The translations under genes were made by a program, and so were the position numbers. Under the pieces are notes generated by a model. The model was not told the DNA's origin. It worked only from the letters and a program-made list of their open reading frames with translations, and searched no databases. DNA of 64,000 nucleotides, from assembly GCA_963513945.1 (NCBI GenBank), contig OY740722.1, positions 9,451,628 through 9,515,627 on the forward strand. Reading direction: 5' to 3'. Shown here in pieces: positions 22,190-32,414 of this stretch. The number at the start of each line of letters is the position of its first letter. Position 1 is the stretch's first letter. This DNA comes from Hydrotaea diabolus (lineage: Eukaryota; Arthropoda; Insecta; Diptera; Muscidae).

Positions 22190-22222
22190 AATATCTTGTA
22201 GATTCCAGATGATGTTCTTCAA
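22190..22222 (+). other. Truncated hammerhead-like motif, U1
   Basis: Reads gattccagatgatgttctt and then jumps to aagtgtttttaagatgcg. The breakpoint falls in stem II. U2 has the same break at about 28,172. Confidence 0.5.
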
Positions 22223-22560
22223 GTGTTTTTAAGATGCGCGAGAAGATAGGGAAATATGAGGATCATTACCCAAGGTTTGCTAAAAAGAACCTAACAACGA
22301 ATAGATGATGTCAACACACAAGAATGTTCATGCTTAAGAAAAAGAGGGATATAGCTCCTATTTTTTTGTACTTTTTAAGGCGATAGAAAATTAAATTTCT
22401 ACAAAAAACATATGTGAAAATTTTCCCTAGCCATGTCCCCATTTACAAAAAAACCATGCTCTAAAAGCACAAAGTCTAAGTGCCTCGTACTAGGTTAATG
22501 GATCGTGGAAGAATACTTAACTGATGTTTCTATAATTTTTTCAAAATCCAATTTTTTGCA
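22217..22560. repeat. X-like spacer in U1
   Basis: Noncoding sequence with the agatgcgcgagaagataggg block and cttaagaaaaagaggg run typical of repeat X. The same stretch follows the PLE-A end in U2 (28,173-28,510), U3 (34,425-35,030) and U4 (41,350-41,965). Confidence 0.6.
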
Positions 22561-22935
22561 TCTATATTTAAATAGAAGACAAGTTTTTAACAAAATGGCA
22601 AAGTGACATTGATTTTCGTCGCAGTACACTGCTTTTATCATGATTTCGGGTCCGTGACAGCCCTCTTCAGAAAGCTTTGCTGCAATTGTTGGAAGTAAAA
22701 CCGAACTCTATAAGGCCAGGCTCTCCCCATACAAATGAGAACTACTGTTGTAAACCTTACTTTTCAAGTTTTCTTCACACAATTGCCCACGAAAATACAA
22801 CTCACTCTTGCCACCTCTAAAGAGACTCCACATCGAGACTCTTCAATAGATTTCTTTTACAACGTGTGTGTTTGTTGTAAAAAGAGTTCAGTTGACTATT
22901 TCAACTTGTGTGTCGTGCCGTGCATGTAAGTATGT
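22560..22935. repeat. 410-bp repeat, U1 (5' truncated)
   Basis: Starts in the tatttaaatagaag palindrome and continues through ttatcatgatttcgggtcc to gtgccgtgcatgtaag. Other copies are at 28,510-28,885, 35,032-35,439, 35,440-35,870 and 41,965-42,385. The open frames in it (such as 22,735-22,929) look incidental. Confidence 0.7.
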
Positions 22936-22954
22936 TTAGCTTGAGCGATTAATC

Positions 22955-23645
22955 CCTATAGAAAACTTGCAGGAGTAACAATAACCGAACTTCAGAGCAA
23001 ATCACCATCTAATATTTTACAACCTCAAATTTCTCTGCTTGTTTATAATATGTCTATAGCTGTGAGCAATGTTTCCTGTGTCCGTCTCAAAATTCGACCT
23101 TTTCTCTTGTGGTGTATTTATGATGCGTAACATTTCTAATGTAAAGTTTTTGTTGAAGTGCTCTGTCCATATTAAATATGTCAATGTGTTTGAAGTTTAG
23201 TGTGTGTCCGTTTTCTGGAAAGTGTGTCGCAAGAGCTAATTTTTGTAGTGTCGTTTTATTTCTAAATCTAATGTCAATATTCTAGTTTGAGCATTTTTTT
23301 GTTTATTGCAGAGCAATGCATTCTGTATATAACATTTCCTCTCTCCATTTTGTCAATCATTGTTTCCGTATTTAATAATAATTGTTTTAGTGAGGTATGT
23401 GTCGTTGGTGCCATTTAAATTTTTCTTGTCGTATTCGTATTTAAGAATTTGCTAATCTTTCTGGCACGTATGTCATAGGTTTGTAAGTCTTTTGCGTTGT
23501 TGCTTCCATTGTTATGCATTTCAGTTTTTTTATTTATGTTGATCAAACTATTAAAAATATTTTCAGGGAATGAGTTCCATCATAACATTATTTAACATTC
23601 TGGTTGACATGAATGATAATTTATAGTTCGACCTGAAGCAGTTGG
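22955..23645 (-). pseudogene. PLE-B endonuclease region, U1
   Basis: Minus strand, continuing downstream of the RT at 23,646. Fragments include a Cys-containing block followed by LKTRI-like sequence, LEMLRIINTPQEKR equivalents and the AHSYRHIINKQ tail, with several frameshifts. The 3' end stops at about 22,955, before the hammerhead-like motif carried by the related array 1 copies. Confidence 0.6.
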
Positions 23646-24230
23646 TTTTTAATACCAGTCCAATTTCATCGTATGTCCTTGCCTTACGAGAAGGGTGTCC
23701 AAGTATCGTAAGCTACCATTCCGTTCAATTTCTACTGAGAATTTAATCTGTCGAGGAAATTTTTTAAATTGGTCAAAGGTTTCTTGTATTGCACTTTCCT
23801 TTACTATTTCAAACAGGTCGTCAACGTATGTTGTAGGCATTCTTGGTTTACATTCTAAGTTAGAGAGACATTTTTCTAACAGTGATTCCATAGAAATATC
23901 AGCTACAATAGGTGAAGCTGACGAACTCACTGGAAGTTCATTGTGTATATATGCGATTGTTGTATGTAAAATATCGATTTTTTTGACACAAAATTTCAAT
24001 ATCTTAAAAAATAATTTTTTCTTCATGTTGGTATGCTTTTCGATCTGTACCCAATTTTCTTTGATCATGTAAATTGTAAAGTCCACTGCGATACTCGGAA
24101 ATAAAGATAATACGTCAAATGACATAATCTTTTCGTCATCGCATATCGCACTTTGGTTAATTCTATCCCTAAATTTCACGGCATCCCTTATATTGAATTC
24201 TGAATCAATTGTGAGTTATTTTTTTTTTCA
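23646..24230 (-). pseudogene. PLE-B reverse transcriptase fragment, U1
   Basis: Open over about 180 residues on the minus strand with no start codon; it reads in from EFNIRDAVKFRDRI. Motifs in order: MSFDVLSLFPSI (motif A Asp), LPVSSSASPIVADISME, TYVDDLFEI (YVDD), and GSLRYLDTLLVRQ. This is the Penelope-type polymerase palm. The usual GLPMG is altered to ELPVS, which would be expected to damage function. The N-terminal part is missing. The frame is kept in all four units, with U4 most divergent. Confidence 0.85.
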
Positions 24231-24450
24231 AGTTAAACTAAATTGTCATAGCTGTGAAGAACTGTCAAAAAAGTCGAGTTATATAAAGGTATGTTTAAAA
24301 ATGGTTATGGAGCCTACATGGGTATTGGAGATCTATAAACGATTCGAAATGGGTTACGTTTTTCGCAGATGGTTCAGATCAATACCCCTTTAATGTATCT
24401 CCATTCGCACGTAATATCTATCGGAATCCGATTTCATGTTTAAAATGCCT

Positions 24451-24674
24451 ATATGTGATGAGCAAAATAGAAAGGGACCTAAGGTTAAAAACCAGTTTTG
24501 TTCAGGCGAGCCATTTTAAAGATTAGGTGCCGTTCTATTTGCGATTAGAATCGTGAGGGAACACTTTTGTGGCGTGGGATCGGTCTCATTCGATGCTCAG
24601 ATGTTGTCCACATCAAAAAAATGAAAATTGATTTTTTTCCCCTTAGGTCCCTTTCTCTATGCGCTGTCACATAT
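24451..24674. mobile_element. Small inverted-repeat element, U1
   Basis: Inverted repeats of about 35 bp: atatgtgatgag plus agaaagggacctaagg on the left, and the reverse complement at 24,641-24,674. The last 16 bp are perfect. There is no ORF. U1 has an internal deletion of about 30 bp. Likely a MITE. Confidence 0.55.
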
Positions 24675-25400
24675 GCTATTTCGAGTGGTTTTTCGTTTGA
24701 ATTGAGTAACATGGTAGAGACACATACATTATAGAAAGTGCCTGCAATAAAATCTTAATGGTTTGAAAAACGTTTTTGGTTCTACCCCTGGCTGTTGGTT
24801 TTAGTGTTCCTGAAGATATTTTGTAAGAAATTTAGTAATACATGATCTTTTGGCAAAAACCGATATCGGGATTACGCAAAGTGTTTACGGCTGTGATAGG
24901 TAAAAACTTTGCTAACCGAGTTTTTTTTTATTTTTAACAAATGAACATATTTATTTTTTATGCAGATTTTGTATCAACTTTCCGCGATAAAAACGTTGAG
25001 AGCAGTTTTTCAACGACAAAAAAAAAATAGTTTAAACAACCCAGGCAAAGCAAATAATACAATAACGAACAATTTGAAAACGAAGGCAACTCCTTTGACC
25101 AAGATAAATAAGGATTTTTATAAACTCTAACTGCCGACGGGTAAAGCCAGCCATGAAGAAAATACCTTCTTATAAAAAGAATATTTTCATGTTATCAACG
25201 CAAACCGCTAAAAGGTTTAGCCAGCCTTGAAAATAATGAGCTGATACCAAGAAATATTTATAATATTATTTTATGTTTTTACTAAGATGTGGCGATTAGG
25301 TAATAAGAAACGTGTACCTAGACTGTAACGCTCAACTTCTAATTTAAGATTTGTCTTTAATAAAACATAAAACCTAAACGAAACAAATGAAACTGTTTTA
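24675..25400. other. AT-rich spacer, no gene seen (U1)
   Basis: No convincing frame on either strand. The same spacer recurs at 30,664-31,390, 37,571-38,296 and 44,230-44,956. Confidence 0.6.
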
Positions 25401-26232
25401 TTTTACTAATTAGAAACATAAATACTAGGGACATAAATACGTTTTATGCTGTAAAATAAAAAGTACTGAATGTTTTTGGACCAAATATTTTTTATATATT
25501 TATTGATGTATATTTTATCCAAAAAGAATCTACTTACTCGAAATGTCTGCCTTTTGCCTTTACACACGCCTTAAGTGGCACTGGCCAATCGTCAATAGCT
25601 GCACGAACCTCGTCCATTGGAAAATTGGCCACAGCTCGAACCAACGCAGTCTTAAGAGATCCAATGTTGGGGTATCTTTTGTGACAAACCTTGTCCTCTA
25701 AACAATTTGTAATTAAATGGGTCAAAATCTGGAATGCCTGAGGGCCATTCTTCAGAGGAAATGAGCGCTGGCAAATTGTTTCAAAGCCAGGCCTTGGACG
25801 TTTTAGCCTTATGGGCCGGCGCAGAAATCAATTTTCAATCCTACTTTTTCTTAAAGCTGCAGGCAATAAATGTCCGGTACGTCTTTTGAAATTCCCAAGT
25901 CTTTTTTAATGATTCGACTCATGGACTTTTGAGTGATATTCATCTTACGGGCCATGATTTTCTGTTTTCGGAGCGGATTTCTGTGAATAATTGATTTAAC
26001 GGCTTTGATGACATGCGGTGTTCGAACAGAGCGTGTGCGGCCCGACCGGTGGCGGTCTTTTACATCTCCAGTCTCCTCAAACAGTTTTATGCATCGGTAG
26101 ACAAACATGGGCTAATACCTAGTGGCCGGAGCGTTTTAAAAATTTCGCTTTTTTTCATTTCACACTTGATAAGCGATATTACAGCGATCGGTTCTCATAT
26201 CTGGCCACTCTATGATTAATATTGAAACAATT
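25401..26232 (-). pseudogene. Internally deleted Tc1/mariner transposase, U1
   Basis: Minus strand. The N-terminal part starts at the ATG near 26,158 (KKSEIFKTLRPLGIS). A 1-bp frameshift follows, then the helix-turn-helix region FVYRCIKLFEETGDVKDR, RSGRTRSVRTP and SMSRIIKKDLGI (25,851-26,108). The catalytic core is deleted. The C-terminus is kept at 25,534-25,725 (CHKRYPNIGSLKTALVRAV, VRAAIDDWP, KACVKAKGRHFE). DNA-binding and C-terminal ends with no DDE/D core cannot transpose. An inverted-repeat-like end (ttactaattagaaacataaa) lies at about 25,403; the 5' end is deleted in this unit. Confidence 0.85.
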
Positions 26233-26444
26233 TATTAAAATGTACTACTGTTTTTCTAGTTCCAATATATCCATATGATCCCATAGGAACTAAATGGTCA
26301 ATAGTGTGACCATTGCTTAAAAATTCCTAATGTAGGCAACTATTATTACAAAGAAGTAGTAAATCACTGGTTCCAGTGTCATTAGTGGAATCCCAAATGA
26401 CAAGCACATATTAAATGTCTATTGCAGAAATCCTGACCCAACGG

Positions 26445-27797
26445 TCACTTGCCTACTTAGGCCAAGTGGCCGTTGGGTCATATTCTTCAGACGCATGACG
26501 GAAATAATGGTAGATTAAACATTGGAACTGTAAATCTGAATAATAGTACCTTGAATAATAGTACCGGCCTATGGTGACAATGTGTCCGCTACAAGAAGAA
26601 GATGTGCTGGTCACAGAAGCACAATAGAGTTTGTCACGTGCAACTACAGTAAAAACTAATAATAGACATGGTTCGTTAATTGCACGGCTGTATTTTATTC
26701 TTACATAAGAGACTTTTGGCATAGCAAAGTCGCAAATTATACCCAACAAGATCAGCAAAAAATGATTAGTGTTCAAAACGAAATGCGAAAACGAATTGGA
26801 CAATTTAGATAAAGACATCAGCACATCAAAGTGGTTTTAACAATTTAACAGGTCTTTCTAAAAAAATTGCTGCGGTAACACGAAAGAATTTCAAGGTGTG
26901 CGAGAAGATAGGGTAATTTGAGAATCAAGGTTCACTAACAAGAATCTAACAAATTACATACGACGCCAACACATTTGAATCAGCTGTTCTCGCTTAACGA
27001 AGGTTCATATGCCGCTGAATTTCTTTTTGAATTTGTTCAATTGGATGTTTGGACTCATGGATAATGCTGATGACAACGGCATGCGGCATGAACTTGCAAT
27101 AATAATTGACTCTATACAGTCGTTGCCAAAAAATTAGTGAATCAAACATCAATCATAAACTCATTGTGGTTGATATGTTATTGTTGTTTGGTTAGGAAAA
27201 GGGGCGAGAATGATAATGAGTGGTATTTTCCATCAGACGCAGGCCAATTTGCGGCGGTAACAAGGAGGAGTTTTAAGGTGTGCGAGAAAATAGGGAAGGA
27301 TCATTGCCAAGGTTGTGCCCGCTACAAGAAGAAGTTGCGCCGGACAAAGGAACAAAAAATCGTTTAGTATATGCAACAATAGAAAAAACTCATAAGAGAC
27401 ATGGCTTATTCTTGGCATGGTGGTATTTTATTAGAATAATAGCGTCTTTTGGAGTAGCGAAGGCGCAAATTATGCCCAACATGGTCAGAAAAATACAGCA
27501 GTCTCTATAACGGAAATTGGCAACAGAAAACATTGAAAATAGTAGGACAAAAGCCTATCATAAACTCTTTGTGGGTGATATGTTATCGTTGTTTGGTTAG
27601 GAAATCGGACGAGAATAATAATGAGTGGAATTTTCTATTCCGCTACAAGAAGAAGCTGTGCCGCTCAAAGAAGCACAAGAGAGTTTGGCACTAATAATGG
27701 ACAAGCCACATTAATGACATGGCTGTTTTTATTCCGATATAAGAGTCTTTTGGAGCATCAAAGTCGCAAACTATAACCAACAAGATCAGCAAAAAAA
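26445..27797. repeat. Repeat X block, U1
   Basis: Contains aggccaagtggccgttgggtc, the cttcagacgcatgacgg block, the gctacaagaagaag block, then cagctgttctcgc, the INSLWLICYCCLVRK-coding block and a terminal agatcagcaaaaaaa. Several subsegments occur two or three times within the block, so X is itself internally repetitive. Equivalent blocks are at 32,415-33,768, 39,322-40,675 and 46,215-47,640. Confidence 0.7.
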
Positions 27798-27813
27798 ACC
27801 AGAGCTTAAGTGA

Positions 27814-28020
27814 GTGAGTGTGTTACAATGTGAAAGCCACTACAACAAACGATTAACACTCGAAATGCTGCACATTATGAGTACTCCAAATGAGCAGAGA
27901 ATGAATTTTAAAACTGACGTTGATAATTCTGCTCAAAGCTATAGGAGTCTTATAAGAAAAACAAATAAAGAAAGAACAAAAAAAGTTCAACAAAGCAACG
28001 ACGGTCAGTACATTTCTTAA
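27814..28020 (+). pseudogene. PLE-A endonuclease C-terminus, U2
   Basis: 68-residue frame from VLQCESHYNKR to DGQYIS, directly after the unit junction. It is the last part of the GIY-YIG domain only. Confidence 0.75.
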
Positions 28021-28509
28021 CAACAAGAAACTGAGGTACTCGCTACGGAGTTATTTTGTTTAATTTAGTTGTAAGTGTGGGCACAAATGTTTTTTGTTTT
28101 TACGTAATTTACATGTTCATTTGTTTTTGTATTTCCAATGAAATATCTTGTAGATTCCAGATGATGTTCGTCAAGTGTTTTTTAGATGCGCGAGAAGATA
28201 GGGAAATATGAGGATCATTACCCAAGGTTTGCTAAAAAGAACCTAACAACGAATAGATGATGTCAACACACAAGAATGTTCATGCTTAAGAAAAAGAGGG
28301 ATATAGCTCCTATTTTTTTGTACTTTTTAAGGCGATAGAAAATTAAATTTCTACAAAAAAAATATGTGAAAATTTTCCCTAGCCATGTCCCCATTTACAA
28401 AAAAACCATGCTCTAAAAGCACAAAGTCTAAGTGCCTCGTACTAGGTTAATGGATCGTGGAAGAATACATAACTGATGTTTCTATAATTTTTTCAAAATC
28501 CAATTTTTT

Positions 28510-28885
28510 GCATCTATATTTAAATAGAAGACAAGTTTTTAACAAAATGGCAAAGTGACATTGATTTTCGTCGCAGTACACTGCTTTTATCATGATTTCG
28601 GGTCCGTGACAGCCCTCTTCAGAAAGCTTTGCTGCAATTGTTGGAAGTAAAACCGAACTCTATAAGGCCAGGCTCTCCCCATACGAATGAGAACTACTGT
28701 TGTAAACCTTACTTTTCAAGTTTTCTTCACACAATTGCCCACGAAAATACAACTCACTCTTGCCACCTCTAAAGAGACTCCACATCGAGACTCTTCAATA
28801 GATTTCTTTTACAACGTGTGTGTTTGTTGTAAAAAGAGTTCAGTTGACTATTTCAACTTGTGTGTCGTGCCGTGCATGTAAGTAT
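28510..28885. repeat. 410-bp repeat, U2
   Basis: Truncated at the same 5' point as in U1. Confidence 0.7.
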
Positions 28886-28909
28886 GTTTAGCTTGAGCGA
28901 TTAATCCCT

Positions 28910-29600
28910 ATAGAAAACTTGCAGGAGTAACAATAACCGAACTTCAGAGCAAATCACCATCTAATATTTTACAACCTCAAATTTCTCTGCTTGTTTATAA
29001 TATGTCTATAGCTGTGAGCAATGTTTCCTGTGTCCGTCTCAAAATTCGACCTTTTCTCTTGTGGTGTATTTATGATGCGTAACATTTCTAATGTAAAGTT
29101 TTTGTTGAAGTGCTCTGTCCATATTAAATATGTCAATGTGTTTGAAGTTTAGTGTGTGTCCGTTTTCTGCAAAGTGTGTCGCAAGAGCTAATTTTTGTAG
29201 TGTCGTTTTATTTCTAAATCTAATGTCAATATTCTAGTTTGAGCATTTTTTTGTTTATTGCAGAGCAATGCATTCTGTATATAACATTTCCTCTATCCAT
29301 TTTGTCAATCATTGTTTCCGTATTTAATAATAATTGTTTTAGTGAGGTATGTGTCGTTGGTGCCATTTAAATTTTTCTTGTCGTATTCGTATTTAAGAAT
29401 TTGCTAATCTTTCTGGCACGTATGTCATAGGTTTGTAAGTCTTTTGCGTTGTTGCTTCCATTGTTATGCATTTCAGTTTTTTTATTTATGTTGATCAAAT
29501 TATTAAAAATATTTTCAGGGAATGAGTTCCATCATAACATTATTTAACATTCTGGTTGACATGAATGATAATTTATAGTTCGACCTGATGCAGTTGGTTT
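28910..29600 (-). pseudogene. PLE-B endonuclease region, U2
   Basis: Same eroded segment as in U1. Confidence 0.6.
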
Positions 29601-30180
29601 TTAATACCAGTCCAAGTTCATCGTATGTCCTTGCCTTACGAGAAGGGTGTCCAAGTATCGTAAGCTACCATTCCGTTCAATTTCTACTGAGAATTTAATC
29701 TGTCGAGGAAATTTTTTTAATTGGTCAAAGGTTTCTTGTATTGCACTTTCCTTTACTATTTCAAACAGGTCGTCAACGTATGTTGTAGGTATTCTTGGTT
29801 TACATTCTAAGTTAGAGAGACATTTTTCTAACAGTGATTCCATAGAAATATCAGCTACGATAGGTGAAGCTGACGAACTCACTGGAAGTTCATTGTGTAT
29901 ATATGCGATTGTTGTATGTAAAATATCGATTTTTTTGACACAAAATTTCAATATCTTAAAAAATAATTTTTTCTTCATGTTGGTATGCTTTTCGATCTGT
30001 ACCCAATTTTCTTTGATCATGTAAATTGTAAAGTCCACTGCGATACTCGGAAATAAAGATAATACGTCAAATGACATAATCTTTTCGTCATCGCATATCG
30101 CACTTTGGTTAATTCTATCCCTAAATTTCACGGCATCCCTTACATTGAATTCTGAATCAATTGTGAGTTATTTTCTTTTT
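29598..30180 (-). pseudogene. PLE-B reverse transcriptase fragment, U2
   Basis: Same as U1. Differences include RIPTTY, FDQLKKF and MNLDWY. Confidence 0.85.
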
Positions 30181-30405
30181 TTTCAAGTTAAACTAAATTG
30201 TCATAGCTGTGAAGAACTGTCAAAAAAGTCGAGTTATATAAAGGTATGTTTAAAAATGGTTATGGAGCCTACATGGGTATTGGAGATCTATAAACGTTTC
30301 GAAATGGGTTACGTTTTTCGCAGATGGTTCAGATCAATACCCCCTTAATGTATCTCCATTCGCACGTACTATCTATCGGAATCCGATTTCATGTTTAAAA
30401 TGCCT

Positions 30406-30663
30406 ATATGTGATGAGCAAAATAGAAAGGGACCTAAGGTTAAAAACCAGTTTTGTTCAGGCGAGCCATTTTAAAGATTAGGTGCCTTTCTATTTGCGAT
30501 TAGAATCGTCGACTTCACTTTCATAAAACGCGCATATCTCTGTGAGGGAACACTTTTGTGGCGTGGGATCGGTCTCATTCGATGCTCAGATGTTGTCCAC
30601 ATCAAAAAAATGAAAATTGATTTTTTTCCCCTTAGGTCCCTTTCTCTATGCGCTGTCACATAT
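30406..30663. mobile_element. Small inverted-repeat element, U2
   Basis: Full 258-bp form of the element. Confidence 0.55.
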
Positions 30664-31390
30664 GCTATTTCGAGTGGTTTTTCGTTTGAATTGAGTAACA
30701 TGGTAGAGACACATACATTATAGAAAGTGCCTGCAATAAAATCTTAATGGTTTGAAAAACGTTTTTGGTTCTACCCCTGGCTGTTGGTTTTAGTGTTCCT
30801 GAAGATATTTTGTAAGAAATTTAGTAATACATGATCTTTTGGCAAAAACCGATATCGGGATTACGCAAAGTTTTTACGGCTGTGATAGGTAAAAACTATG
30901 CTAACCGAGTTTTTTTTTTATTTTTAACAAATGAACATATTTATTTTTTATGCAGATTTTGTATCAACTTTCCGCGATAAAAACGTTGAGAGCAGTTTTT
31001 CAACGACAAAAAAGAAAATAGTTAAACAACCCAGGCAAAGCAAATAATACAATAACGAACAATTTGAAAACGAAGGCAACTCCTTTGACCAAGATAAATA
31101 AGGATTTTTATAAACTCTAACTGCCGACGGGTAAAGCCAGCCATGAAGAAAATACCTTCTTATAAAAAGAATATTTTCATGTTATCAACGCAAACCGCTA
31201 AAAGGTTTAGCCAGCCTTGAAAATAATGAGCTGATACCAAGAAATATTTATAATATTATTTTATGTTTTTACTAAGATGTGGCGATTAGGTAATAAGAAA
31301 CGTGTACCTAGACTGTAACGCTCAACTTCTAATTTAAGATTTGTCTTTAATAAAACATAAAACCTAAACGAAACAAATGAAACTGTTTTA

Positions 31391-32200
31391 TTTTACTAAT
31401 TAGAAACATAAATACTAGGGACATAAATACGTTTTATGCTGTAAAATAAAAAGTACTGAATGTTTTTGGACCAAATATTTTTTTTATATATTTATTGATG
31501 TATATTTTATCCAAAAAGAATCTACTTACTCGAAATGTCGAAATGGCACTGGCCAATCGTCAATAGCTGCACGAACCTCGTCCATTGGAAAATTGGCCAC
31601 AGCTCGAACCAACGCAGTCTTAAGAGATCCAATGTTGGGGTATCTTTTGTGACAAACCTTGTCCTCTAAACAATTTGTAATTAAATGGGTCAAAATCTGG
31701 AATGCCTGAGGGCCATTCTTCAGAGGAAATGAGCGCTGGCAAATTGTTTCAAAGCCAGGCCTTGGACGTTTTAGCCTTATGGGCCGGCGCAGAAATCAAT
31801 TTTCAATCCTACTTTTTCTTAAAGCTGCAGGCAATAAATGTCCGGTACGTCTTTTGAAATTCCCAAGTCTTTTTTAATGATTCGACTCATGGACTTTTGA
31901 GTGATATTCATCTTACGGGCCATGATTTTCTGTTTTCGGAGCGGATTTCTGTGAATAATTGATTTAACGGCTTTGATGACATGCGGTGTTCGAACAGAGC
32001 GTGTGCGGCCCGACCGGTGGCGGTCTTTTACATCTCCAGTCTCCTCAAACAGTTTTATGCATCGGTAGACAAACATGGGCTAATACCTAGTGGCCGGAGC
32101 GTTTTAAAAATTTCGCTTTTTTTCATTTCACACTTGATAAGCGATATTACAGCGATTCGGTTCTCATATCTGGTCACTCTATGATTAATATTGAAACAAT
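31391..32200 (-). pseudogene. Internally deleted Tc1/mariner transposase, U2
   Basis: As in U1, with a further 24-bp net loss near 31,540 (28 bases replaced by gaaa) that removes coding for the KACVKAKG end. U3 shares this deletion. Confidence 0.8.
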
Positions 32201-32414
32201 TTATTAAAATGTACTACTGATTTTCTAGTTCCAATATATCCATATGATCCCATAGGAACTAAATGGTCAATAGTGTGACCATTGCTTAAAAATTCCTAAT
32301 GTAGGCAACAATTATTACAAAGAAGTAGTAAATCACTGGTTCCAGTGTCATTAGTGGAATCCCAAATGACAAGCACATATTAAATGTCTATTGCAGAAAT
32401 CCTGACCCAACGGT

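Larger units (their letters stand above)
19509..22216. repeat. Palindrome of PLE-A, arms of about 1.35 kb
   Basis: The sequence from about 20,905 back to about 19,560 is repeated as its reverse complement from about 20,910 forward. At the centre, flanked by gtatttgaaatac on the left and gtatttcaaatac on the right, lies a 22-bp block (cgaaaacagcgaaaac core) repeated twice. Both arms start at the same point within the reverse transcriptase and carry different small lesions. The right arm is cut short inside its 3' motif. Confidence 0.9.
21845..27797. repeat. Macro-repeat U1 (about 5.95 kb)
   Basis: The unit starts at the accagagcttaag point inside the PLE-A endonuclease, where the three later copies join X sequence (agatcagcaaaaaaa). 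Content in order: PLE-A 3' end, X fragments, 410-bp repeat, PLE-B (minus), small inverted-repeat element, AT-rich spacer, mariner (minus), X block. U1 alone lacks about 30 bp in the small element. It shares the truncated hammerhead with U2. Confidence 0.9.

Noticed and set aside
22735..22929. 64-residue frame in the 410-bp repeat
   Set aside because: Broken or shifted in other copies of the repeat (for example in U3), with no recognisable domain.
23695..24072. 125-residue plus-strand frame opposite PLE-B
   Set aside because: Antisense shadow of the reverse transcriptase; it stays open only because the RT frame is conserved.
24795..24835. Hammerhead-like string cctgaagatattttgtaagaaattt in the macro-repeat spacer
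   Set aside because: It has CTGAAGA and GAAA blocks, but the intervening sequence forms no stem II and no stem I pairing is seen.
26453..26824. 123-residue minus-strand frame in each macro-repeat
   Set aside because: It covers the repeat X blocks in reverse, is rich in Ser/Tyr runs made by imperfect short repeats (YYYSRYYYS), and the plus strand reads better. Treated as a shadow frame.
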